Assembly (NCBI RefSeq): GCF_004799685.1
Contig: NZ_CP031312.1
Coordinates: forward strand, 62,001 to 126,000
Direction: 5' to 3'
DNA from: Halobellus limi
Lineage (GTDB): Archaea; Halobacteriota; Halobacteria; Halobacteriales; Haloferacaceae
DNA length: 64,000 nt
Translations under genes and position numbers: made by a program
The notes under the pieces: model-generated
Seen by the model: the letters and a program-made list of their open reading frames with translations, nothing else
Databases searched by the model: none
What the model was told of the DNA's origin: nothing
Shown: piece after piece, positions 34,252 through 42,948 of the stretch
How positions within the stretch are numbered: position 1 is the first letter of the stretch
Layout: the number at the start of each line of letters is the position of its first letter

Positions 34252-34680
34252 ATGGTTATCGTGGCTGCAGTCGACCGGTCAGATCAAGCCAGTGCTGTAC
34301 TGGAAGAAGCCGAGACCCTCGCACAGCGATTCGACGACGTCGTACACGTCCTGCACGTGATGGAGCGGTCGGAGGCGATTCAGGGGGCAGAAGACGGAAA
34401 CGAGAGGTTGCCGAACCTCCAGGACCGGGCGGCAGCGGTCGCATCGGAACTGATCGAGGAACACCGGCTCAGCACCGACGTGGACGCCGTCGGTCGTATC
34501 GGCGATCCGGCGAACAAAATCGTCGAGTACGCCGACGCAGAGGACGCACGGTACGTCGTCGTGAGCCCACAGCAACGCAGTAAGACCGGGAAGGTGCTCT
34601 TCGGGAGCGTCGCCCAGTCGGTTCTTTTGAACGCGCACTGCCCGGTGGTTTCCCTGCGGGCACGGTCTCTAGACCAGTAA
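34252..34680 (+). CDS. Universal stress protein (UspA family)
   Basis: A 142-residue single-domain Usp protein: strand 1 MVIVAAVDRSDQASAVL, HVLHVMERSE, and the C-terminal RYVVVSPQQRSKTGKVLFGSVAQSVLLNAHCPVVSL. The usual ATP-binding pattern G-x2-G-x9-G-S/T is only partly kept; the first two Gly positions read S and Q (SPQQ), while GSVAQ remains. Nucleotide binding is therefore doubtful. The start is leaderless by position, about 30 bp after a TATA element. Usp genes often accompany transporters in haloarchaea, and this one precedes the BCCT carrier gene by 285 bp. Confidence 0.88.
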   Translation: MVIVAAVDRSDQASAVLEEAETLAQRFDDVVHVLHVMERSEAIQGAEDGNERLPNLQDRAAAVASELIEEHRLSTDVDAVGRIGDPANKIVEYADAEDARYVVVSPQQRSKTGKVLFGSVAQSVLLNAHCPVVSLRARSLDQ

Positions 34681-34965
34681 CGTCGAGCGTTCGGATCGAA
34701 AGCGATACGAACAGAACATCGGGAGAAGAGAGGTCCACGACGTAGAACGCCTCTCGGTATCCGGAGATCCGAGCGGACGGCACTTCCCGCCCGCGCTCTC
34801 CACGTTCTTTCACGAGAGCAATTTGTGGCCGGGTGGGACTCTCGTCGAACTAACATCAATTATATTTAGGTATGTTTATATGTTATGAAGCTGTTCGATG
34901 TTCTGTGTCAAGTCAGACGTTGACACGGTAGCAATCAGACCAATCCGACGAACTCAATACAAATT

Positions 34966-36561
34966 ATGACTGATGATACCGTTCGAACATCGTTGAAACA
35001 GTTCGTAGACGAGTTAGATCAGGTGATCTTTGGCATCGGAATAACAGTCACCGCCCTCGCTGTGCTCGGTTTCGTTTTCTGGGAGGAAGCGGCGACGACG
35101 TTGACGAGTAGTATCAACACGTTCCTGTGGACGGAACTCAGTTGGGCGTATCTCCTGATCATGTTCTGCGCGGTGGTGTTTGTCCTCTTTCTCATATTGG
35201 GCCCGTGGGGAAGCATCAAGCTCGGGAAAGAAGACGACGAGCCCGAGTTCGGATACCTGACGTACTTCGTGATGCTGTACTCTGCGGGAACCGCGGCGGG
35301 CGTCGTGTTCTGGGGGCCGGCCGAAGCGATCTTCCACTATCAAACCCCCTCGCCGTTCTTCGACGTGGCAGCGGGGAGTTCGCAAGCGGCCGTCGGCGCG
35401 ATACAGTACAGTTACTTCCACTGGGGGCTCTCGGCCTGGTCGGCGTACATGGTGATCGCGATTCCGATCGCCTACCTGGCCTACAGGTACGACGCCCCGC
35501 TGCGCGTTTCCACGCTCATCGCTCCGTTGGTCGGCTTAGACAACCTAGATAACGTGTGGGCGAAGCTGATCGACGTCGTCGCGGTGTTTGCCACTATCGG
35601 CGGCGTCGCGACTACTCTCGGACTGGTGGGAAGCCAGTTCCTCGTCGGACTCGACTACGTCACAGGAATCCAGTTGGGCGACGCGGGAACTGTGCTCATG
35701 ATAACCGGCCTGACGGTCGCGTTCACTCTCTCGGTTTCAGCGGGGATCAAGAAGGGGATACTTCGGATTTCGTACTTCAACATGACGCTGTTTTCGGTTC
35801 TCACCGTCGCGGCGTTTGTTTTGGGACCGACGTCCTACATCCTCCTGACCGGAACGCAGGCCCTCGGGAATTACATCGACCAGTTCATCGCGATGAGTTT
35901 CTACACCAGCGCCGGGACCGACTCCGGAGCGTGGGTCGGAAACTGGACGATCTTCTTCTGGGCCTGGTGGTTCTCGTGGGCACCGTTCGTCGGGCTGTTC
36001 ATCGCCCGGATCTCCCGCGGCCGAACGATCCGTGAAGTATCGATTATCGGAGTGTTCGCGTCGACGGGGATCACGGTCCCCTGGTATGCGACGATGGGTG
36101 GATCGGCGATCTTCTTCCAGAGCACGGGCGTAGCGGACATCCTCGGCACGATCAGTCAATACGGGGGCGACGAGGCCGCCGCGGGGTATCCCCTGTTCGA
36201 TGCGCTGCCGTTCGGCGAGGTCCTGATGGTGATGTTTCTGGTCCTCGTCACGACGTTCTTCGTGACCTCTGCGGACTCCTCCACGTTGGCGCTTGGGATG
36301 CTGACGACGGGCGGAGAGGAGTCCCCGTCGCTGATCAACCGGGTCATCTGGGGCGGGATCATCGGCCTTCTCGCGTCGGTGCTGATGGTCGCCGGGGGAG
36401 TGAACGCGCTGCAGGCCGCAGCGATTATCACGGGCGGTCCGTTCGGGATCGTCGTCCTCGTCTCGATCTATTCGATGATGAAACTGTTCAGTAGTCACTT
36501 CGAGGCGATCGATACGAGTTCGACCGCTGTGCGGAGGGAATCGATCGCACAAGACGATTGA
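34966..36561 (+). CDS. BCCT family (betaine/carnitine/choline) transporter
   Basis: A 531-residue membrane carrier with about twelve transmembrane segments. The BCCT tryptophan-rich signature is FFWAWWFSWAPFVGLFIARISRGRTIRE near 327-354. The unwound TM3 loop that coordinates sodium in BetP (GMGIG) reads GTAAG at 108-112 here, lacking the Met, so strict sodium coupling is uncertain. BCCT carriers move quaternary amines such as glycine betaine, choline or carnitine. Next to the dimethylglycine/sarcosine dehydrogenase-type operon and hydantoinase genes it could import betaine, creatine-like or N-methyl compounds. The first residues MTDDTVRTSLKQFVDELD are cytoplasmic. Confidence 0.94.
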   Translation: MTDDTVRTSLKQFVDELDQVIFGIGITVTALAVLGFVFWEEAATTLTSSINTFLWTELSWAYLLIMFCAVVFVLFLILGPWGSIKLGKEDDEPEFGYLTYFVMLYSAGTAAGVVFWGPAEAIFHYQTPSPFFDVAAGSSQAAVGAIQYSYFHWGLSAWSAYMVIAIPIAYLAYRYDAPLRVSTLIAPLVGLDNLDNVWAKLIDVVAVFATIGGVATTLGLVGSQFLVGLDYVTGIQLGDAGTVLMITGLTVAFTLSVSAGIKKGILRISYFNMTLFSVLTVAAFVLGPTSYILLTGTQALGNYIDQFIAMSFYTSAGTDSGAWVGNWTIFFWAWWFSWAPFVGLFIARISRGRTIREVSIIGVFASTGITVPWYATMGGSAIFFQSTGVADILGTISQYGGDEAAAGYPLFDALPFGEVLMVMFLVLVTTFFVTSADSSTLALGMLTTGGEESPSLINRVIWGGIIGLLASVLMVAGGVNALQAAAIITGGPFGIVVLVSIYSMMKLFSSHFEAIDTSSTAVRRESIAQDD

Positions 36562-36993
36562 GGGGGTTTCCCGGCATACTAATTCACGGTCAGGTAGCAG
36601 ATTGCGTCGTGGGACGGTGCGGCGCGTCTGAACTAGCAGTCCACTGATTTCTCGGAGTTGTCACGGGCGGCTGAATGACGGAGTGACGCAGCACGAAAGA
36701 CCGTATCGGCTTTTGACACGGAGTGGCCCGACGTATGAGCTGCTGACGGCGAGGGTCACAGTATCATCGTTGCCGCCCCGATCACTACGCTGACCCCATC
36801 AGAGTGCCTATGTGACCAGCACGCGGTCCTGAAATCCCCGCCACTCATTCGAATCGACCAACACCAGCATAATTCGGACTGTCACCGAAATAAAAGTAAT
36901 TTTCTTACTGTCTCTAAATTGAATTAATCCTAATAATTTGCTTTACTCACCGTTGCATTTAATTAGTTTTTGTCAGTCAGTATAACCCGGAGT
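36562..36993. other. Spacer before the SSS symporter genes
   Basis: About 430 bp, no gene seen. The right end is A/T-rich with a TATA element (TTTAATTA, 36958-36965) about 29 bp before the next start. Confidence 0.5.
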
Positions 36994-37278
36994 ATGTTAG
37001 CGAAAAGCATACGCACCAGGATTTGGATCGGAGTGTCGCTCTTATTCAACGCCTTCCTCGTTGGGTACGTTTACACGTACACGAACGGAGGGGGTACCGG
37101 CCGATTCGTTGCCGGCCTCCCGGAGGCGTTCGTCGTGTTTGTGGTGTTCGTCTTCGGCGTGACCGCTTTCAACACGGCGTACGCGTGGTATTTCCTCGGT
37201 AAACCCCCCGTGTCGGAACTGTTCACTCCGGAAGCGCCGGTATCGGAACAGCAGACCTCGCCGGAGAGTGGTGATTAA
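36994..37278 (+). CDS. Small two-helix membrane protein paired with SSS symporter
   Basis: A 94-residue protein with two predicted transmembrane helices, about 9-29 (WIGVSLLFNAFLVGYVY) and 44-66 (AFVVFVVFVFGVTAFNTAYAW), and a short acidic tail. It ends 2 bp before the symporter start, so the genes are coupled. Small membrane partners encoded just ahead of SSS carriers are common in prokaryotes; this may be the equivalent. The ATG at 36994 is preferred to an upstream in-frame GTG because of the TATA spacing. No catalytic motif. Confidence 0.75.
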   Translation: MLAKSIRTRIWIGVSLLFNAFLVGYVYTYTNGGGTGRFVAGLPEAFVVFVVFVFGVTAFNTAYAWYFLGKPPVSELFTPEAPVSEQQTSPESGD

Positions 37279-37280
37279 GT

Positions 37281-38789
37281 ATGCCTTCGTTCTGGGTTTC
37301 GATAGGGCTCGTTGTAACGACATTCTACCTGCTATTTCTGTTGTATCTCTCCCACTACGGGTCGAAACTGACGATGGCCGACGTGAGTGACTACTTCGTC
37401 GCAGACGGGTCACTGAGTACGCTCATCGTCTTTCTGACCGGGATCGGTACTGCACTCAGTTCGCTCACCTTCCTCGGAAGCGGCGGTCTCACGTACAGTA
37501 TCGGTATCGCCGGAATCGTCATCCTCGGTGGAATCGTTGTGACCGACTTTCCGGCGATAGTGATCGTCGGCGAGAAGTTCTGGAAGATGAGCCAGAAAGA
37601 CGAGAAGGACTACGTGACACCGTCGGATCTGCTGTGTGATCGATTCGACGACAGTTCGACAATTCGCGTTATTGTGGCCGCCGTCGCCGTGTTCACTTCC
37701 TTCTTTTATATCTCCGTTCAGTTCAAAGGGATGGGCCTCGTGCTTAATCTTCTCAGTGAGGGATTCGTTTCTACCAATATGGGTATCGCGTACGTGGGGC
37801 TCTTTATGGGCGTTTATATCGCTATCGGCGGGATGCGCGGGGTCGCTTACACCGACGCACTACAGGCAATATTGCTCTTCGGGGGTATGGCTGTCATCGC
37901 TGCTTACGTCGTTATGACCGTCCCGGGCAACATCTACATCCAGGCGGCTCAACAGGCCGAAAAAGTGGCTACGCTAACCTCGAACCCGATTAACCTCTAT
38001 ACCACCGCAGCGGGGTTCGGTCTCTCGATTCCCGTGTGGCCCCATATGTGGGAACGATACTACGCTGCTCGTCGGAAATCCGGTGTCTGGGGGCTCGGGT
38101 TTGCCGAAGGCATCGGGGACACCTTCCTCCTGACGCTCTTTGCCGGCCTGATCGGGCTCGCGGGGATCCTCATATTCCCCGGGCTCGAAGGTTCGAGTGC
38201 TGACACGGTCATTCTTCGGTTCATTCAGGATATGCCGGGGCCCTTCCTGGGGGTTATGATGGCGGCGGCAGTCGCCGCCGCGATGTCGACGGCCGACTCG
38301 ATCATTCTGATGCTCGGGTCCATCATCTCGCGTGACATCTATCAGGTGCTCATACAGGGCGATATGCCCGAACAACAGTTGTCGAAATACTCGAAAATCA
38401 CGTCCGGACTCATCGCGTTCGCCGCACTCCTGTTTGCGACGCGACCGCTCGGTGAGTTCTTCACTTTCCTGCTCGATCTCACCTTCCCGGGATACTTCAT
38501 ACTGCTTCCGGTCGCCATCGCGACGTTCTGGTGGGCGCGCGCGAACAAATACGGTGTCATCGCGGGGCTGATCGCCGGTCTGGGTACTCTGTCATACCTC
38601 ATATGGACCGGTCAAACTCCACTCGAAGTGTGGATCGGTTTCTGGGGCGGATTGAGTATGACGATCGCACTCATCGTCGTCAGTCTCGCGACGCCGTCAC
38701 CGCCTGAAGACCGCGTGCAGGAGTTCGTCTACGAGATGCAGGAAACCTCACCGGATCTATCTTCGCAAGTAGATCCAGCGGACGACTGA
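37281..38789 (+). CDS. Sodium:solute symporter (SSS/SSF family)
   Basis: A 502-residue carrier with about thirteen transmembrane segments. Family stretches include YFVADGSLSTLIVFLTGIGTALSSLTFLG (38-66), GGMRGVAYTDALQAILLFGG near 183-202 and AAAVAAAMSTADSIILMLGSIISRDIY near 332-358, the latter the SSF signature with the sodium-site Ser. SSS carriers import sugars, amino acids, vitamins, urea or allantoin-like compounds with sodium. In this island it may supply a nitrogenous substrate for the deaminase or hydantoinase steps. It is preceded by a coupled small membrane protein. Confidence 0.93.
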   Translation: MPSFWVSIGLVVTTFYLLFLLYLSHYGSKLTMADVSDYFVADGSLSTLIVFLTGIGTALSSLTFLGSGGLTYSIGIAGIVILGGIVVTDFPAIVIVGEKFWKMSQKDEKDYVTPSDLLCDRFDDSSTIRVIVAAVAVFTSFFYISVQFKGMGLVLNLLSEGFVSTNMGIAYVGLFMGVYIAIGGMRGVAYTDALQAILLFGGMAVIAAYVVMTVPGNIYIQAAQQAEKVATLTSNPINLYTTAAGFGLSIPVWPHMWERYYAARRKSGVWGLGFAEGIGDTFLLTLFAGLIGLAGILIFPGLEGSSADTVILRFIQDMPGPFLGVMMAAAVAAAMSTADSIILMLGSIISRDIYQVLIQGDMPEQQLSKYSKITSGLIAFAALLFATRPLGEFFTFLLDLTFPGYFILLPVAIATFWWARANKYGVIAGLIAGLGTLSYLIWTGQTPLEVWIGFWGGLSMTIALIVVSLATPSPPEDRVQEFVYEMQETSPDLSSQVDPADD

Positions 38790-39147
38790 GAAGGATCCGT
38801 GTAGCCGGTCGGGACAGGACAGAGCAGAACGAGATCGGACGGGTCTCGATCCATCAGGACGATTGCGCCTCACGAACCGAGGTGTGAAATTCTACGCTAC
38901 TCCTTGTGAGTCACCCCGTGCGTCACGATTCCCGGCGGAGTAAGCGGGGAGTGTAATTTTGCCTGCGACAGCGATCCGTCTGAACAATATGATCAAATCG
39001 ACGCCCGCCGGTTCTGCCGATTTCAACGAGTGGAGTGAACGACTCGGCTGATGCTTCCAAGTGGCTCTGATACTGCCGCTGGAACTTCGCAGAGGCCCCC
39101 GGTGGATCGGTGCCCGGACTGTTTCACGGACTTCTGTCCGACGGCAA
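38790..39147. other. Convergent spacer
   Basis: About 360 bp between the symporter and the creatininase-family gene, which converge. No gene, repeat or clear terminator was seen. Confidence 0.5.
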
Positions 39148-39918
39148 CTACTCGAATTCCGTCTCGATCGCGTTGATGAGCGCGCCGATGACGTCGTCGA
39201 CGACCCGCCGACCGACGTCGGCGGTTCCATACGTGGCTCGGTAGAAAACGCCACTGTCCGGGATCGTCTCCGCGGGTGCCGGCTTGACGATGTGCGGTGG
39301 GGTCCTCTCCGCCTCGTCGTCCACTATTTCGTCCTCTCGCACGAGCTCCGGTCGGAAGTGACGCATCAGCGCCGTCTCGATGACCCCGGCGTGTTCTTTC
39401 TCCCAGCCCGGAAACCCACCGGGAACCTCTTCGAATATCTCGTCTCGGAGCGACGGCGACAGCAGATCCCACCAGCTCGCGATGAGGAACGTCGCCTGCG
39501 TGCCGCGTTCGATCTGGCGGTCGATGGCTTCTCGGATCGGGTACTCGTTCTCGTAGTGCCCGTTGAAGAAGACGATTTTCCTCGCCCCATCGCGTTCGAG
39601 GTCACCGATGACGTCCTGGATCTGTCGTCGGAGGGTCCCCCCGTGAACGCTCGTCGTCCCGACGAACTCGGATCCACCGCCGCTTCCGGGCTGGGACTTC
39701 GCACCGTACTGTATCGTCGGCGCGACGATGCCGTCTACGCGCTCGGCCGTCCGCTCCGAGAATTCGGTCGGGATTATCGAATCAACGTTCATCGGCAGTC
39801 CCGGACCGTGCTGTTCGGTACTCCCCACGGGGACGAAAATGGGGACGCGTTCGATCCTTCGATCGTACTCCTCCCACGTCATATCGCTCATACGGACCGC
39901 TGAGTGGCCAGTAGTCAT
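39148..39918 (-). CDS. Creatininase (creatinine amidohydrolase) family protein
   Basis: A 256-residue binuclear metal hydrolase. Ligands typical of creatininase are visible: Glu35 and His37 in GSTEQHGPGLP, Asp46 in NVDS, His121 in NGHYEN and Glu181 in HAGVIETALM. Length matches the family. The start at 39918 lies about 25 bp after a TATA element (TTTTATTAG). The family contains true creatininases, arginine- or guanidine-related hydrolases, a formylaminopyrimidine hydrolase and mycofactocin MftE, so the name does not fix the substrate. The adjacent CodA-type deaminase and the hydantoinase pair support creatinine or a related cyclic ureide. Confidence 0.88.
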   Translation of the reverse strand: MTTGHSAVRMSDMTWEEYDRRIERVPIFVPVGSTEQHGPGLPMNVDSIIPTEFSERTAERVDGIVAPTIQYGAKSQPGSGGGSEFVGTTSVHGGTLRRQIQDVIGDLERDGARKIVFFNGHYENEYPIREAIDRQIERGTQATFLIASWWDLLSPSLRDEIFEEVPGGFPGWEKEHAGVIETALMRHFRPELVREDEIVDDEAERTPPHIVKPAPAETIPDSGVFYRATYGTADVGRRVVDDVIGALINAIETEFE

Positions 39919-40005
39919 ACGACAGAAGTGTATCGTTCTTTCTAATAAAATCTGGTGTGGAGTTCGGACCGCGCGCCGATGGTTGCGGGTTGGATTCGGC
40001 TCGAA

Positions 40006-41292
40006 TCAGGGGCGGTGAAAGTCGATATCGGTACTCTCCGCTCCGAACTGGACCGTCGTTTCGCTCGGCTGAGTCCGTGCGACCGGGACCCCGTCTTTCA
40101 AGACCAGCCGCCGGGGAGGTCGCGTTCGCAACGTATCGAACGCGCTGAAACTGTCATACACGACGAGTGATCCTTCGTCGCCCGGTTCGAGCCCGTAGTT
40201 TTCTGCGCCGAAGATGCTCGAGTTCGCCACCGTCAGCATATCCCAGATCGTCTGGACGTCGTCGTACCCGCTCATCTGCGCGTAGTGAATCAAGACGTAC
40301 GCGGCGTCGAGAGGGTCGGCCTTCCCGTAGTGATACCAGGGGTCCATAACGGAATCGTGCCCGAGGCCGACCGTGACTCCCGCCTCGTGGAGTTCATCGA
40401 TACGGGTGTGTCCCCGTCGTCGCGGGTAATCGTCGTATCGACCCTGCAATACGCTGTTGTCCGGCGGGTTAGTGATCACACTTACGCCGCTCTCTGCGAG
40501 GAGCGAGATCACCTTGCTCGCGTACGGATTCGGGTACGAGTGGAGCGCGGCGGCGTGGCTCGCCGTCGTTCGCTCCCCCCAGCCGTGTCGCCGAGCCTCG
40601 TGTGCGAGTACCTCCGTGAACCGGGACCCGGGGTCGTCCGTTTCGTCGATGTGCATATCGATTTTCAGGTCTTTCTCCCTGGCGACGTCGAACGCGGTTC
40701 GGATCGATTCTACCCCCGTCTCCCGGGTCGGTTCGGCGTGAGGGATCGCTCCGACGACGTCGACGTCCAGTTCGACCGCCTCCCGGAGTGCGGCCTCGTT
40801 TCCGTCCGCGGTGTAGATTCCGTCCTGCGGGAACGCGACGACCTCGATGTCGATGAACTCCCGGAGTTCCCGACGCAACTCGACGAGCGCCTCGACCGTC
40901 GAGAGGGTGCTCTCGGTCGCATCGGCGTGGGTTCTGACCCTCGTGACGCCGTTTGCGACCAACCACTGTATCGTCCGCTGAGCCCGCTCTTTTACGTCGT
41001 CCTTGGTCAGTTCCCGCTTGTATTCGGCCCAGATGTCGATCCCCTCCGAGAGGGTTCCTTTCTCGTTCCAACGGGGGTCCCCCGCCGCGAGGGCGTAGTC
41101 CAAATGAATGTGCGGTTCGGTGAGCGAGGGGGTGACCAACCGCCCGTCGGCATCGAAGACGCGTTCCTCCTCGGCAGAACCACCGGAAAGGGTCCCGGCT
41201 TCGGTCACGTCGCTGATCACTCCGTCTCGGATCCGAACGTCCACACGTCGATCCGCCACAGTCGTGGCGTTCAGTATGGTGAACTCTCCCAT
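40006..41292 (-). CDS. Cytosine deaminase (CodA) family amidohydrolase, D314S variant; candidate creatinine deaminase
   Basis: A 428-residue protein clearly of the CodA family and collinear with E. coli cytosine deaminase. Metal ligands fall at the same numbers: His61 and His63 (EPHIHLDYA), His214 (DMHIDE) and Asp313 (GHDSVMDPWY). Catalytic Gln156, Glu217 and His246 are also kept. Position 314, which is Asp and contacts cytosine in E. coli, is Ser here, so cytosine is unlikely to be the best substrate. Creatinine deaminase and isocytosine-type deaminases lie in the same superfamily. The start at 41292 is about 30 bp after a TATA element (AAATATTATATG). It is encoded 87 bp upstream of the creatininase-family gene on the same strand. 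Confidence 0.9.
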   Translation of the reverse strand: MGEFTILNATTVADRRVDVRIRDGVISDVTEAGTLSGGSAEEERVFDADGRLVTPSLTEPHIHLDYALAAGDPRWNEKGTLSEGIDIWAEYKRELTKDDVKERAQRTIQWLVANGVTRVRTHADATESTLSTVEALVELRRELREFIDIEVVAFPQDGIYTADGNEAALREAVELDVDVVGAIPHAEPTRETGVESIRTAFDVAREKDLKIDMHIDETDDPGSRFTEVLAHEARRHGWGERTTASHAAALHSYPNPYASKVISLLAESGVSVITNPPDNSVLQGRYDDYPRRRGHTRIDELHEAGVTVGLGHDSVMDPWYHYGKADPLDAAYVLIHYAQMSGYDDVQTIWDMLTVANSSIFGAENYGLEPGDEGSLVVYDSFSAFDTLRTRPPRRLVLKDGVPVARTQPSETTVQFGAESTDIDFHRP

Positions 41293-41509
41293 AGTACGCC
41301 ATCCCGTGTCGTTCATATAATATTTGGTGATTGACCGTCGGTACTGTTTAGTTAGGGTGAAACCGTCGGGCCGGCTGGGGTGAAGACTTCGGATGCCCCC
41401 TTCCATTCCCGCCCGCCGGCGGTTCTCTGCGCAGTCATCGCGTAACTAACGCGACCTCTGGATCGCCCGAAGAGGTAATGTTGATGTGTACGCCCCGCTA
41501 AGCCGTACT

Positions 41510-42181
41510 ATGTCGATTATAACGCGAGTCTACTTTTCTCATCCCAGAATGGCGCTGGCGCACGTGATCGAATCGGTGCCACACGTCGAAATACGGGCGC
41601 TACAGGAGGTGAGCACGGACCCAACACATAATATGCATTACTTCATTGTGAACAGAGGTAGCACTCGGCAGTTCGAAGAGAGCGTCGAAGCCGATCACAC
41701 GGTCGCGACCGCTCAGCGGGTTCCGAGTTACGAAGATCAGCCCGTCTACCGCATCGAATTCACCCCCGATACGCTGTTGCTCGGGTCTATCGTCACCGAA
41801 GAGAACGGATTCGCACTGAACGCGTACAGACACGGCGACGGTTGGATCGAGCGGTGGCAGCTACCGGACCACGAGTCCCTCCAGAAGATCTGGAACTTCG
41901 CGGACGAACGGTCGTTCACGTTCGAGATCTTCGAGATCCACCAGGTGTCAAACTACAGCAGAGGCAACGGTCACGGACTCACCGAAAAGCAACAGGAACT
42001 GTTGGCGATAGCCTATCGAAACGGGTACTTCGACAAACCCCGCGGAATGACGCTCGAAGAGATCGCCGAGAGGCTAGACATATCGACGTCCGCTGCGAGT
42101 GGGCGCCTCCGAAGGGGCGTAAAACAGCTCATCGAACGGTCGGACATCGATGCCTCGATCGGCCCAGACATCGAAGAGTAA
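41510..42181 (+). CDS. Bat-type HTH_10 family transcriptional regulator
   Basis: A 223-residue haloarchaeal regulator. The N-terminal ligand/sensor half (about 1-160) has strands such as MSIITRVYFSH and PVYRIEFTPDTLLLGSIV. The C-terminal HTH_10 domain is unmistakable: GLTEKQQELLAIAYRNGYFDKPRGMTLEEIAERLDISTSAASGRLRRGVKQLI (about 165-215). Family members such as Bat regulate specific metabolic genes. It is divergent from the deaminase gene (217 bp apart) and is a candidate regulator of the deaminase-creatininase unit. A short in-frame extension upstream exists; ATG 41510 is preferred. Confidence 0.92.
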   Translation: MSIITRVYFSHPRMALAHVIESVPHVEIRALQEVSTDPTHNMHYFIVNRGSTRQFEESVEADHTVATAQRVPSYEDQPVYRIEFTPDTLLLGSIVTEENGFALNAYRHGDGWIERWQLPDHESLQKIWNFADERSFTFEIFEIHQVSNYSRGNGHGLTEKQQELLAIAYRNGYFDKPRGMTLEEIAERLDISTSAASGRLRRGVKQLIERSDIDASIGPDIEE

Positions 42182-42948
42182 CGCCGGTAGTGATTTTTTG
42201 AACTCCCCCAACGTCGTCGCCTCGGTCGGAATGCCGGCCGGGAGTCGGCGGGGCAGTTCCCCGACTCCGGCCCCGTCTAAGTCCCCTCGAGACGACCGCC
42301 GGACTCGCTCGGAGGCTCCGCCTGGATCGGTCGCAACGACACGAAGTCCGAGCTTTCGCCGACGCCTCCACCGCTTCGGGAGGCCGAGAGAGTTGTGGCG
42401 GCGAGTTGGGATGGTCAGCGGGAACTCGGATCGCGGGGATCCCCCACTGAATCCAGACAGATATAATATACATTCGAAAATTTAGTTTTATATTATTATC
42501 AGATGAAGTATAAGCAATTTAACTCTGTTCGAGGCCGTCTAGAATCTAAAAGGCCCGCAATAAGGGGCTCTTGCCGCGCAAAAGCCGCTAACGGAATTTG
42601 TTCGACTACTCGAAATCTCGTTCTACGGTCGATACTATATTCTAACTTATAATTATTTTAACTTACATAATTATTTCTATCTTAGTGCTGGATCGAATTT
42701 CTATATGGGATATTTTAATTTTATTCGTTGTTTTTGTGCCACTATTATATTCAAATATTCATAATTATTTGTTTTTATTAAATATATTTAAATTGTTCCA
42801 GGGTCGAAGCAGGCGGCGAACGGCGAGTCGGTTCGTCCAAGGGAACAGGGAGGCCCTTCGAGCGGGTCCGTGATCTGAAAAATACTACCGGTTGATGTCG
42901 GGTTTACTCGACGATCTGGTTAGAAACGGGGATCGCCGACGGGGCGCA
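42182..42948. other. A/T-rich boundary region
   Basis: About 770 bp with no convincing gene, very A/T-rich at 42460-42800. A 62-codon hydrophobic frame at 42685-42873 starts at GTG and ends in unrelated Arg-rich sequence; it is not called. The stretch marks a change from the nitrogen island to the sugar region and may be a past insertion point. Confidence 0.5.

Noticed and set aside
42685-42873. A 62-codon hydrophobic frame in A/T-rich DNA
   Set aside because: The hydrophobic part can arise from A/T-rich sequence, the end is unrelated Arg-rich sequence, and there is no promoter or neighbour support.
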